From an uncultured Acidimicrobiales bacterium (GTDB taxonomy: Bacteria; Actinomycetota; Acidimicrobiia; Acidimicrobiales; SZUA-35): 64,000 bases of DNA. Of the stretch, positions 19,056 to 27,206 are shown one piece after another (the stretch's first letter is position 1; every line of letters starts with the position of its first letter). The translations under genes were made by a program, and so were the position numbers. The stretch is taken from NCBI GenBank assembly GCA_938021675.1, contig CALIFY010000025.1, forward strand, positions 1-64,000. The letters run 5' to 3'. The notes under the pieces are model-generated. The model did no database searches. It saw nothing but the letters and a program-made list of their open reading frames with translations, and was not told where the DNA came from.

Positions 19056-20177
19056 ATGGATTGGTTGCAGAGAGTTCGGCGCACAGAGATCCTGGTCGCC
19101 TGGGTCGTCGCCAGCGGCGTCGCTGCAGCCGGTGCCTATGACTTCCGCCAAGGCGAACCACCACGGGGGCTGGTCACGACCGCTCCCGACGTCCGTTTCA
19201 TGGTCTTCACCGGTTCGTGTGTAGCCGCGGCAGCTCTGGCGACGGCCATGCTCGAAACGACGACGAGCCGCCTACGACAGGCGTTGCGAGCGTTGACGCT
19301 CATGGCCGGTATTCTGGCCTCTGTTCTGGCCGATCCGACCTACAGCTCCCTGCTGCTCGCCGTGCCACTCATCGAGATCCGACGGCGTGACGACGAACCT
19401 TTCAGGAGCCTCTGGACCTTTCTGGTGATCGGCCTGGCGGCGTGGCTGCTGGTGACCGAGGACACGCCACGGGTTGTCGCCGAGGTTGAGGCGATGTTTG
19501 GTCTCGCCATAGCATTCTTCATCATCGTGATGTTCGGTGACGCACTTCGACAACTTGACCGGGGCCTGGAGAACGAAGTAGAGCTGGCTCAGCTCAACGA
19601 ACGCAACCGCTTGACCGCCGACCTGCATGACAGCGTCGGGCACCATCTTCTCGCCTCGTCGGTGCAGTTGCAGAAGGCGAGAGCGGTCCGTGAGCGCGAC
19701 GTCACCGAATCGTTCAAAGCCGTCGACTTCGCCGCACAGGCGGTCGCCGAAGCAATCTCCGAGACCCGCTTCATCGTCGATGCCGGCCGACATGAACGAG
19801 CGTTCGAACTACAATCGGCCATCCAGCGTTTGGCGCGCCGTGTCGTACCGGCCTCCACCAACTTCACCCTCGACATGACAGGCGATCACCACCGTCTCGA
19901 CCCCCTTGTCCAGATCGCCCTGTATCGCGTTGCCCAAGAGGCGCTCAGCAACATCGTCCGTCACGCAACCGCCACTTCGGCGCAGATTGCCACCAAGACC
20001 TGCGCCAAGGGTGTACGGCTCGAAGTCATCGACAACGGTTCCGGATTCGAACTTGCGACAAACCGTGAAGGTGGAGGCCTGGAAAACATGAAGCGACGCA
20101 TCGAGGACCTCGACGGGTCGTTCACCGTCACGTCGACCCCCGGCCGCACATCGGTATTGGCCACACTGCCGACATGA
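19056..20177 (+). CDS. Sensor histidine kinase, HisKA_3/LiaS-like
   Basis: The 373-residue membrane kinase has about five hydrophobic segments in residues 12-162 with short loops, so it probably senses within or near the membrane. A linker helix leads to the HisKA_3 phosphoacceptor His191 in LTADLHDSVGHHLL. A compact HATPase_c domain follows with N-box EALSNIVRHA, DNGSGFE and GGGLENMKRR. GGAGG lies just before ATG 19056; upstream codons were rejected. It overlaps the response regulator gene by 4 bases (ATGA) and is divergent from the lipoprotein/YHYH pair. Confidence 0.92.
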   Translation: MDWLQRVRRTEILVAWVVASGVAAAGAYDFRQGEPPRGLVTTAPDVRFMVFTGSCVAAAALATAMLETTTSRLRQALRALTLMAGILASVLADPTYSSLLLAVPLIEIRRRDDEPFRSLWTFLVIGLAAWLLVTEDTPRVVAEVEAMFGLAIAFFIIVMFGDALRQLDRGLENEVELAQLNERNRLTADLHDSVGHHLLASSVQLQKARAVRERDVTESFKAVDFAAQAVAEAISETRFIVDAGRHERAFELQSAIQRLARRVVPASTNFTLDMTGDHHRLDPLVQIALYRVAQEALSNIVRHATATSAQIATKTCAKGVRLEVIDNGSGFELATNREGGGLENMKRRIEDLDGSFTVTSTPGRTSVLATLPT

Positions 20178-20824
20178 CTCCAATCCGCCTGATGATCATC
20201 GAAGACCAGTGGATGATTCGAGACGGCCTGGCCGCGCTGGCTCAGATCGCCGACAACATTGACGTCGTGGCGACCGGCGCCGACGGAACCGAAGCGATCG
20301 CACTCGCCTCCCGACATCAACCCGACGTAGTCCTGATGGATATCAAGATGCCGAAGCTCAACGGCATAGAAGCCACGAGAAGAATCAAGGAATCGCATCC
20401 AACCATCGCCGTGCTTGTGTTGACAACCTTCGAGGAAGACGATCTCATCCACGACGCCTTCGCCGCTGGAGCGGTCGGCTACCTGACAAAGGACATCGCA
20501 GCCGAAGACCTTGCCGACGCAATCGCAACCGCAGCGAAAGGGATAGTCCAACTAACCCCAGGGGTCGCCGCTCGCGTCTTTCCGAAGCCGTCAGCCCAGC
20601 GCCGCGAGCTCGACGACGAGGCCGAGACGATCTCGCACCTCACTCCCCGCGAGCGGGAGGTGCTTCGCCTACTTGCAACCGGCGCCACCAACCCCGAGAT
20701 CGGCCGGCAGCTCCACATCAGCAAAGGCACCGCCAAGAACCACGTCTCGGCCATTCTTCGCCAGCTCGGCATCAAAGACCGTACGCAGGCAGCCGTCATC
20801 GCTTCTCGGTACGATCTCCGGTAG
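20174..20824 (+). CDS. NarL/FixJ-type response regulator
   Basis: The 216-residue partner of the adjacent kinase. The receiver domain has the acidic pair Glu10-Asp11, phosphoacceptor Asp56 in VVLMDIKMP, the Thr of VLTTFEE and the Lys of YLTKDI. The C-terminal LuxR-type helix-turn-helix (about 152-210) shows LTPREREVLRLLATGATN and KNHVSAILRQLG. Likely targets are its own operon and the divergent lipoprotein genes. It converges on pheT with a 14-base gap. Confidence 0.94.
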   Translation: MTPIRLMIIEDQWMIRDGLAALAQIADNIDVVATGADGTEAIALASRHQPDVVLMDIKMPKLNGIEATRRIKESHPTIAVLVLTTFEEDDLIHDAFAAGAVGYLTKDIAAEDLADAIATAAKGIVQLTPGVAARVFPKPSAQRRELDDEAETISHLTPREREVLRLLATGATNPEIGRQLHISKGTAKNHVSAILRQLGIKDRTQAAVIASRYDLR

Positions 20825-20838
20825 ACGGCGAGCCGTGC

Positions 20839-23217
20839 TCACCGGAGCTCTGCTCCGTGGCGCCGTTCGACCTCGTCGATGCACCGTTGGCGAACCTCCG
20901 CTACCTCTTCGTCGGTCAGCGTACGGTCGCTGGCCTGAAGTCGGATCTGATAGGCCAATGACCGTCGACCCTCCCCTACCTGTTCACCCCGGAACACGTC
21001 GAAGAGCTGCACGGTCCTGATGACGCCGTCACCGGCTTTACGAATAGTGCTGGCAACATCGGTTGCCGCCACGTCGTCAGCCGTAGCGAAGGCCAGATCG
21101 ATATCGCTCGACGGATACAGCGAGATAGGCCGATACTTCGGAACCGAGGCCAACGCGTCGACGAGCGGCAGCACCTCGAGTTGAAGCCAGGCCACCCGAC
21201 CGGACAGCTGGTAGCGCTCAAGCACACCGGGGTCGACCTCGCCAACCGACCCGATCGATCGACCACGAAAGCGGACTTCGCCGGCCCGAGTCGGATGCAA
21301 TCCAGGAACCTCGGCATTGGCGATCGTGACCCCCGACAGTCCAAGATCAGCGGTCATCCGATGGAGCGATCGAACCGCGGCGTGGGCGGCAGCCTCGCTT
21401 TCCTCATCGGTCCCCGTCCCGAATCCAGACGCGACGGCTGCGAGATACTCGTGCTCGTCCGGAAGCTCGTCGGCAGATGGAAGGTACACCCGTCCGAGTT
21501 CGTAGAGCCGTACTCCGTCGATGCGATGTGCCTGATTCCGGCCGATGGCCTTCAACAAGCCCGGGAGCAAAGAGGTTCGCAGAACAGACTCCTCAGCTAC
21601 CAGCGGATTACTCAACGTGATAGCGGACGTTTCCAGTCCGGCCATGGCGAGATCTCCCGGAGCCAAGAACGGCATGGGCATGGCCTCGGAAAATCCGTCG
21701 GCCAACAGGGCCTGGCGGATGCGCCGACGACCGAGTTGATGGGGTGTCAACCGGCCGAACTGCTCGGGCGTCGGGACCCGTTTTCCGGATTTCTCGTACC
21801 CGTGATGCCGTCCGACCTCTTCGATCACATCTTCCTCGATCGAGGAATCCGGACGCCACGTCGGAACGGTGACCATAAGCCCGCCATCGGTTGGCGAGGC
21901 CTCAAAGCCGATCGGATCGAGCAGGGCCGCAACCTCGTCCGTGGTCAACCCGGTATTCAACAACCGGTTGACCCGATCGGTTCGGACCAGCACGGTGACC
22001 GGTGGAGCGAGGTTGCCGTGCTCGATGACCGAGCCGGTGGCAACTTTCGCCCCGCAGATCTCGACCGCAAGCTCGGCGAACCGGTCGAGGGCACGTTCGA
22101 TTCCCATCGGGTCGACGCCACGCTCGAAACGGGTCGACGCTTCCGACCGCAAGCCGAGGCGCCGTGACGTCTTGGCGATCGTCATCCGATCCCAGACCGC
22201 TGCTTCGAGCAACACACTGGTCGTACCTTCGCCGATCTCGGTCGATGCCCCACCCATGACCCCGGCCAGGCCGATGGGGGTGTCGCCGGCATCGACGATC
22301 ACGCCATCGTCGGCGGTAAGCGTGCGGTGGACATCGTCGAGTGTGACCAACGTTTCGCCAGCTCGGGCCATTCTGACACCCAGATGACCGTTGGAAACAG
22401 TGGCCAAATCATAGGTATGGTTCGGTTGGCCCAGTTCGAGCATCACGTAGTTCGAGATGTCGACGATCGAGTTGATCGGCCGCATACCGGCGGCGGTCAG
22501 TCGGTTCGCCATCCAAGCCGGAGATTGGCCGACCGACACATTGTGGAGCACGCGTATCCCGAAGCGCGAACAGAGGTCGGGGGCAGCGATAGTTACCGAC
22601 GCCCCGGTCGACGCCGCAGGATCCAACTCCGACAGCGACGGCGACGGCAACTCGAACGGAACCCCCAGGCGAGCCGAAAGGTCTCTGGTGACACCTGCGA
22701 CAGAGAGGGCGTCGGGTCGATTGCCTTCGATATCGAGGTCGAACAATGTGTCTTGTTCCGCACCGAGGGCGTCGGCCAGCGAACTCCCGACGTCGAGGTC
22801 CGGGGCGAGGACCATGATCCCATCGGCGTCCTCTCCCAGTTCAAGCTCGGAGGCCGAGCAGATCATGCCGTTCGACCACTCGCCGCGCAGCTTGCGGCGC
22901 GCAATCTCAAGACCTCCCGGCATCGTTGTGCCGATGGTGGCCAGCGGCACGAGATCCCCAACCGTCATATTGAACGCGCCGCAGCAGACCTGGAGCGGTT
23001 CCCCGTCACCACGGTCTACGTCTACAAGCTGGATGCGGTCGGCTTTGGGGTGGGGCCGAAGGTCGACAACTCGACCGACGACGATTCCGTCCCAGTTGGC
23101 ACCGATCGTCTCCACTCGCTCGACGACCATACCGAGGTCGGTCATCGTGTCGGCCAACGCCGACGGATCACCGTCGACCGGGGCGAACTCTCTCATCCAC
23201 GACAGCAGGACTTTCAT
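20839..23217 (-). CDS. pheT: Phenylalanyl-tRNA synthetase beta subunit
   Basis: The large subunit of the (alpha-beta)2 enzyme. The 792-residue protein has the N-terminal EMAP/OB tRNA-binding domain (about 40-150, VGRVVDLRPHPKADRIQL), the B3/B4 editing region, the B5 domain, a catalytic-like core with SNPLVAEESVLRTSLLPGLL, and the C-terminal ferredoxin-like anticodon-binding domain ending SDRTLTDEEV. Length is standard. It lies 84 bases after pheS and is the last gene of the infC operon. Confidence 0.97.
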   Translation of the reverse strand: MKVLLSWMREFAPVDGDPSALADTMTDLGMVVERVETIGANWDGIVVGRVVDLRPHPKADRIQLVDVDRGDGEPLQVCCGAFNMTVGDLVPLATIGTTMPGGLEIARRKLRGEWSNGMICSASELELGEDADGIMVLAPDLDVGSSLADALGAEQDTLFDLDIEGNRPDALSVAGVTRDLSARLGVPFELPSPSLSELDPAASTGASVTIAAPDLCSRFGIRVLHNVSVGQSPAWMANRLTAAGMRPINSIVDISNYVMLELGQPNHTYDLATVSNGHLGVRMARAGETLVTLDDVHRTLTADDGVIVDAGDTPIGLAGVMGGASTEIGEGTTSVLLEAAVWDRMTIAKTSRRLGLRSEASTRFERGVDPMGIERALDRFAELAVEICGAKVATGSVIEHGNLAPPVTVLVRTDRVNRLLNTGLTTDEVAALLDPIGFEASPTDGGLMVTVPTWRPDSSIEEDVIEEVGRHHGYEKSGKRVPTPEQFGRLTPHQLGRRRIRQALLADGFSEAMPMPFLAPGDLAMAGLETSAITLSNPLVAEESVLRTSLLPGLLKAIGRNQAHRIDGVRLYELGRVYLPSADELPDEHEYLAAVASGFGTGTDEESEAAAHAAVRSLHRMTADLGLSGVTIANAEVPGLHPTRAGEVRFRGRSIGSVGEVDPGVLERYQLSGRVAWLQLEVLPLVDALASVPKYRPISLYPSSDIDLAFATADDVAATDVASTIRKAGDGVIRTVQLFDVFRGEQVGEGRRSLAYQIRLQASDRTLTDEEVAEVRQRCIDEVERRHGAELR

Positions 23218-23301
23218 CTACAACTCTCATTTTCCGGGGTGATGGGACTGCCGAGCAGCTCGGGCGCACGTCGGCCGGCTGACCAGCTTCGATGAGCAGG
23301 G

Positions 23302-24300
23302 TCAGAACTGGTTGAGAAACCGCACGTCGCCAGTAAACAACTCACGAAGATCATCGACGCCATACTTCATGGCGGCGAGGCGATCGATACCGAATCCGAA
23401 GGCAAACCCCGTCCACCGTTCAGGGTCGATGCCGCCAGCGTTGAGGACGTTGGGATGCACCATGCCGCAGCCTCCGAGTTCGAGCCATGAGCCGTCGGGC
23501 CGTTGGATGTCGAACTCGGCCGACGGCTCGGTGAACGGGAAATAGTTTGGCCGGAGCCGGGAGGTGAATCCGGGACCAAAGTAGGCCTCGGTGAATGCTT
23601 CGATCGTGCCGGCGAGATCGGCTAGAGAAATGTCGCGATCGACGACAAGGCCTTCCAACTGGTGAAACACCGGCATGTGGGTGGCGTCTGCGGTATCTCG
23701 GCGAAAAACTCGACCCGGAGCCACGATGTAGATCGGTGGTTCCTGGTCGAGCATCGTCCTGATTTGGACCGGGGAGGTGTGGGTGCGCAGTAGCGTCGTC
23801 CCCGGCCGGCCGTGATCGACATAGATGGTGTCGAATCCGTCGCGAGCCGGGTGACCGGGCGGGATATTCAAGGCATCGAAGTTATGCCAGTCCGTCTCGA
23901 CCTCGGGCCCCTCGGCTACCCGAAAGCCCATGCCGACGAACACGTCTTCCAAGGCTTGCCAAGCCTGGGTGACGATGTGGGCGTGACCTACCGTCGCTCC
24001 TTCTGGCACCTCGGTTAGGTCGAGACGTTCCGCGACCAGCTGGGTGGCCCGTTCGGCCTCAGCCAGCGAACTGCGGTGGGCATCCAGTGCCCGTTCGATT
24101 CGTCCTCGGGATTCGTTGACCGCTCGACCGGCGCTTTTGCGATCCTCGGGTGGGAGGGTGCCGAGCGACCGTTGGGCTTTGGCCAACGGCGCCGACTTAC
24201 CAAACACTTCGGTCTTGACCTCGGCCAAAGCGGCGAGAGACGTTGCACCTTCGATGGCTGCAACAGCCGAGGTTTCAATAGTGTTCAGCTCATCGATCAT
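23302..24300 (-). CDS. pheS: Phenylalanyl-tRNA synthetase alpha subunit
   Basis: The catalytic class II subunit, 332 residues. The N-terminal coiled coil that binds tRNA covers about 1-85. The core has GHPARDGFDTIY, LLRTHTSPVQIRTM (motif 2 region), FHQLEGL, WLELGGCGMVHPNVL and motif 3 in GFAFGFGIDRLAAMKYG. It starts three bases after the stop of the rRNA methyltransferase gene. Confidence 0.97.
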   Translation of the reverse strand: MIDELNTIETSAVAAIEGATSLAALAEVKTEVFGKSAPLAKAQRSLGTLPPEDRKSAGRAVNESRGRIERALDAHRSSLAEAERATQLVAERLDLTEVPEGATVGHAHIVTQAWQALEDVFVGMGFRVAEGPEVETDWHNFDALNIPPGHPARDGFDTIYVDHGRPGTTLLRTHTSPVQIRTMLDQEPPIYIVAPGRVFRRDTADATHMPVFHQLEGLVVDRDISLADLAGTIEAFTEAYFGPGFTSRLRPNYFPFTEPSAEFDIQRPDGSWLELGGCGMVHPNVLNAGGIDPERWTGFAFGFGIDRLAAMKYGVDDLRELFTGDVRFLNQF

Positions 24301-24303
24301 CAG

Positions 24304-25137
24304 CTACAAACCTGGTTGGTTGGGGGTCGGTCGTCCACCGAATTTCCTCTCGCGCCGCTGCCGGGCGGCTTCGAAGCACAGCACCGCGCCGGCTGCCGCC
24401 ACGTTAAGTGACTCGACCGCCGGTGCAAGCGGGATAGTGCAGCGGGCGTCTCCGAGGGTACTGGCGGACTCCCCGAGTCCGTGCGGTTCGTTCCCTAGCA
24501 AGACCGCGGCCGTCTCCAGATCAAAAGAGTCGTGAGGCGGCGCTTGGGGATCGACAACCGTTGTGAGCGGCGTCCAGCCCGCGGACCGAATCGCATCGAC
24601 GGCAACCTCGAGGTCGTCGAATTGGACGATGGGGACTCGGAGCACTGAGCCAGCCGATGATCGGACCACCTTTGGACTGAGGTAATCGACGGTTTCTCCA
24701 GCGACTACCAGCCCTGCCGCGCCGGAACCCTCGATGGACCGGATGAGGCTTCCAAGGTTGCCTGGGTCGCGGAGCTCGACCGCCACGGGGAGGATCCGGT
24801 GTGGACGCAACTGGTCCAGCGACCATTGAGGCGCCGACACTACGGCGGCCACGGGGCGCGGATTGACCGCATCGAGGGCCGCCGACAACACATCGGGGTC
24901 GACCTCAAGAATCGGTGTCTCAGCGGGGACCAACCGTCGATCGAGAAGATCCACGCCGGTGCCGACGAAGATCTCTTCGATGTGCAAATCAGTCCGCAAC
25001 GCGTCGGCGACGAGGACCGGACCTTCGATGACGAACGCCCGGTCCTGTCTTCTGATTCGAGCGCGAGACGACAATCGCCGCAGGCGCTTCAGTCGGGAAT
25101 TCTGCGCTCCGATGATCATCGCCGCAACGGCGGACAT
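24304..25137 (-). CDS. SpoU/TrmH-family RNA 2'-O-methyltransferase
   Basis: A SPOUT-class methyltransferase, typically of 23S rRNA, of 277 residues. A basic N-terminal substrate-binding domain (NSRLKRLRRLSSRARIR, then FVIEGPVLVADAL) precedes the knotted domain. This has motif 1 LRDPGNLGSLIRS, motif 2 LLGNEPHGL and motif 3 IPLAPAVESLNVAAAGAV. The exact rRNA target is not determinable. ATG at 25137 has AGGA upstream; ATG 25119 is the alternative. Its place between rplT and pheS is common in actinobacteria. Confidence 0.9.
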   Translation of the reverse strand: MSAVAAMIIGAQNSRLKRLRRLSSRARIRRQDRAFVIEGPVLVADALRTDLHIEEIFVGTGVDLLDRRLVPAETPILEVDPDVLSAALDAVNPRPVAAVVSAPQWSLDQLRPHRILPVAVELRDPGNLGSLIRSIEGSGAAGLVVAGETVDYLSPKVVRSSAGSVLRVPIVQFDDLEVAVDAIRSAGWTPLTTVVDPQAPPHDSFDLETAAVLLGNEPHGLGESASTLGDARCTIPLAPAVESLNVAAAGAVLCFEAARQRRERKFGGRPTPNQPGL

Positions 25138-25184
25138 GTACGCCGATCCTGGTCGCCGGTACAACCCATGGCGACCGGCGGATC

Positions 25185-25547
25185 TCAGGCGGCGTCTACG
25201 GAACTCTCGGCCCGGCCAACCAGGGCAGAAAAAGCCGCCGGGTCGGACACTGCCATCTCAGCCAACATCTTCCTGTCGACCTCGATTCCAGCTTCCTTCA
25301 GGCCGTTGATGAACCGACTGTAGGTGGTGCCGTTCTGCCGGCAGGCCGCATTGATCCGCTGGATCCACAGGCGACGGAACTCACCTTTGCGGGCTCGGCG
25401 ATCCCGAAACGCATAGTTTCCGGAGTGCATGACCTGCTCGTTGGCAGCCCGAAGGCTCCGGCTCTTGTTGCCGTAGTAGCCCTTTGCTTTCTTCAGGGTG
25501 GTACGGCGGCGCTTCTTGGAGTGAACTGCGCGCGGTGCTCGTGCCAT
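25185..25547 (-). CDS. rplT: 50S ribosomal protein L20
   Basis: An early-assembly 23S-binding protein, 120 residues. The very basic N-terminal tail ([20 protein letters not shown]) and the globular part with [33 protein letters not shown] and [12 protein letters not shown] are diagnostic. In several bacteria L20 represses its own operon by binding the infC leader; a structured leader is present here. It follows rpmI by 94 bases. Confidence 0.98.
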   Translation of the reverse strand: MARAPRAVHSKKRRRTTLKKAKGYYGNKSRSLRAANEQVMHSGNYAFRDRRARKGEFRRLWIQRINAACRQNGTTYSRFINGLKEAGIEVDRKMLAEMAVSDPAAFSALVGRAESSVDAA

Positions 25548-25641
25548 GTGGCCTGCTCCTTACATTCTTTGTTGCGGGGCACGAACTCTTGTCGTGCCAG
25601 CTCTTGCACTTGATATTGGCCTCGTCGATGAACGGGCGGGA

Positions 25642-25836
25642 TTAGCTTGAGAGCAGCTTCTTGATGCGGGGGGCATCGGCCGCCGAGACCTCGCTCGGGC
25701 CGCTCAAGCGCCGCTTCCGACGGCTCGACTTCTTTTCCAAGAAGTGATTCAAGTTCTTACTCCGACGCGTGACTTTACCCGAACCGGTGACCTTGAAACG
25801 CTTCTTGGCGCCCTTGTGAGTCTTCATCTTGGACAT
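25642..25836 (-). CDS. rpmI: 50S ribosomal protein L35
   Basis: A 64-residue basic protein: MSKMKTHKGAKKRFKVTGSG, then KSSRRKRRLSG and a C-terminal helix ending RIKKLLSS. Length is normal for L35. The open frame continues 63 codons upstream into the infC tail, but ATG 25836 matches the family start and is preceded by a GGAGA sequence. It lies 40 bases after infC. Confidence 0.97.
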   Translation of the reverse strand: MSKMKTHKGAKKRFKVTGSGKVTRRSKNLNHFLEKKSSRRKRRLSGPSEVSAADAPRIKKLLSS

Positions 25837-25876
25837 AGGTATCTCCTGGTACAGACTTGGGGGCGAACCGTGGCCC

Positions 25877-26524
25877 CTAGACCGGCTTAGGTTTTGCAGC
25901 GTCGGCGACCGCCAGGGCCGCATCGCCACCGGCCGAACCGGCGACTTTACCAGTTCCGCCATTGCCAGCAGGAACGTCGTCCTGTGGCTTTCGTTTCTTC
26001 TTACCCTTCTTACCTTCAGGGCCAAGGACCATCGTCATGTTTCGACCGTCGAGCCGAGGGTAGACCTCAACCTTTGCGAACTCCTCGACTCGTTCTGCAA
26101 TGTCGTCGAGGATTCGTCGACCAAGCTGCGGATGGGATACCTCCCGCCCGCGGAACATGATCGTGATCTTGACCTTATGCCCTTCTTGGAGAAACCTCTC
26201 CACTTTGCGAGTCTTGGTGTCGAAGTCGCCCTGCCCAATCTTGGGCCGGTACTTCATCTCCTTCACCACGACGTTGCTGGCCTTTTTGCGTGACTCTTTG
26301 GCTCGCTGCGCCTCTTCGTACTTCCACTTGCCGTAGTCCATGATCCGGCAGACGGGCGGACTTGCTTTGTCCGCGACCTCGACCAGATCCAGTTCTAGTT
26401 CTCGCGCAAGGGAAAGCGCCTCAGGGATCGGCTTAATTCCAAGCTGATCTCCATTCGGACCGATGACGCGTACTTCTCGAGCGCGGATCTTCTCGTTGAT
26501 CCGCGGCTCAGGCGACGCTGCTAT
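25877..26524 (-). CDS. infC: Translation initiation factor IF-3, probable AUA start
   Basis: IF-3 binds 30S and rejects non-canonical starts. From the ATA at 26522-26524 the product is 215 residues: N-domain EPRINEKIRAREVRVIGP with LGIKPIPEALSLARE and PPVCRIMDYGK, then the C-domain KEMKYRPKIGQGDFDTK with VSHPQLGRRILDDI. A low-complexity tail of about 45 residues ends the protein. The first ATG in frame (26341) would delete the whole N-domain, and a TGA lies two codons before the ATA. The sequence GGGGTGATC nine bases upstream pairs well with the 16S 3' end. AUU/AUC/AUA starts are known to autoregulate infC. Confidence 0.93.
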   Translation of the reverse strand: MAASPEPRINEKIRAREVRVIGPNGDQLGIKPIPEALSLARELELDLVEVADKASPPVCRIMDYGKWKYEEAQRAKESRKKASNVVVKEMKYRPKIGQGDFDTKTRKVERFLQEGHKVKITIMFRGREVSHPQLGRRILDDIAERVEEFAKVEVYPRLDGRNMTMVLGPEGKKGKKKRKPQDDVPAGNGGTGKVAGSAGGDAALAVADAAKPKPV

Positions 26525-26640
26525 TGCCGATCACCCCTCATGCCGATAGCTCTCTCCTTCTTGGCTTCCTTTAGATGATGCCAAGAAGACTTCGCTACCG
26601 TGGAACGCCAAACGACCCTTGGGTCGAGTGGTTCCATGGA
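26525..26640 (-). promoter_or_regulatory. Structured infC leader with two hairpins and strong Shine-Dalgarno
   Basis: Two stems precede the Shine-Dalgarno on the minus strand. The first has 9 perfect base pairs, CTTCTTGGC-type, between 26557-26565 and 26580-26588 with a 14-base loop. The second is a two-part stem at 26601-26636 (TGGAAC/GTTCCA enclosing CGACCC-AA-GGGTCG). The first ends directly before GGAGAGAG. The arrangement is like known leaders of infC-rpmI-rplT operons controlled by L20, but no established consensus was matched. Confidence 0.55.
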
Positions 26641-26770
26641 CCCGGACTCACCACTGGTGGCCGGGTGGGGCAACGCCCTCTTCTTGACGCCTACCTAGGG
26701 TAACAGCGCGACGAGCAAACTCCTGCATTCGGGCCAGGAGCGCTCCAACAGCAACGATAACGTGACATCC

Positions 26771-27184
26771 ATGACTCTTTGGACTCCCGACGGCGAGCGT
26801 CAAGTATCGAACGCCCCGGATGCACAGCCGCCCGCCACCGAACCGCAACCTGAACTCACTCCCGAGCAAGAAGAGCAGGCCCGGGCCATGGCCCACGAAC
26901 TGGCCGAAGCCCGCGCTCGCCTACTCGAGACCGAGGCGTCGATGGTTCTCGCGAACCACGCCTTTGGCATCTATGAGCTCGCCGCTATCCACCTGACCGC
27001 CGACGAACCAAAACTGGACGAAGCACAGCTGGCAATCGATGCCTTGTCGGCCCTGGTAGAAGGGCTGTCCGGCCGACTGGGCGAGCACGAATCGACGATG
27101 ACCGAAGCGCTCCACCAGGCCCGCATGGCCTACGTACAACGCGCCTCGCAAAGCAACGAGTCGACCACAAACACCGAGGGGTAA
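26771..27184 (+). CDS. DUF1844 family protein
   Basis: This 137-residue protein has a short N-terminal TLWTPDGE segment, a Pro/Glu-rich linker, and the helical DUF1844 core. The core has NHAFGIYELAAIHL, LDEAQLAIDALSALVEGLSGRLG and a terminal helix EALHQARMAYVQRA. The function is unknown; the family is commonly next to infC in actinobacteria. ATG 26771 is chosen over the GTG at 26762. The gene is divergent from infC and ends at a hairpin shared with the GGDEF-EAL gene. Confidence 0.85.
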   Translation: MTLWTPDGERQVSNAPDAQPPATEPQPELTPEQEEQARAMAHELAEARARLLETEASMVLANHAFGIYELAAIHLTADEPKLDEAQLAIDALSALVEGLSGRLGEHESTMTEALHQARMAYVQRASQSNESTTNTEG

Positions 27185-27188
27185 GCGT

Positions 27189-27206
27189 CGCCCCACCACG
27201 GGGGCG
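27189..27206. terminator. Hairpin between convergent DUF1844 and GGDEF-EAL genes
   Basis: CGCCCC (27189-27194) pairs with GGGGCG (27201-27206) over a 6-base loop, immediately between the two stop codons. The short, very GC-rich stem can act on both strands; no T run follows. Confidence 0.5.

Noticed and set aside
21181-22167. Long plus-strand ORFs opposite pheT (also 22327-23295)
   Set aside because: They are shadows of the well-conserved pheT frame, caused by GC-rich codon use.
25877-26341. infC as a 154-residue protein from the first ATG
   Set aside because: This would remove the whole N-terminal domain, which is clearly encoded upstream in the same frame.
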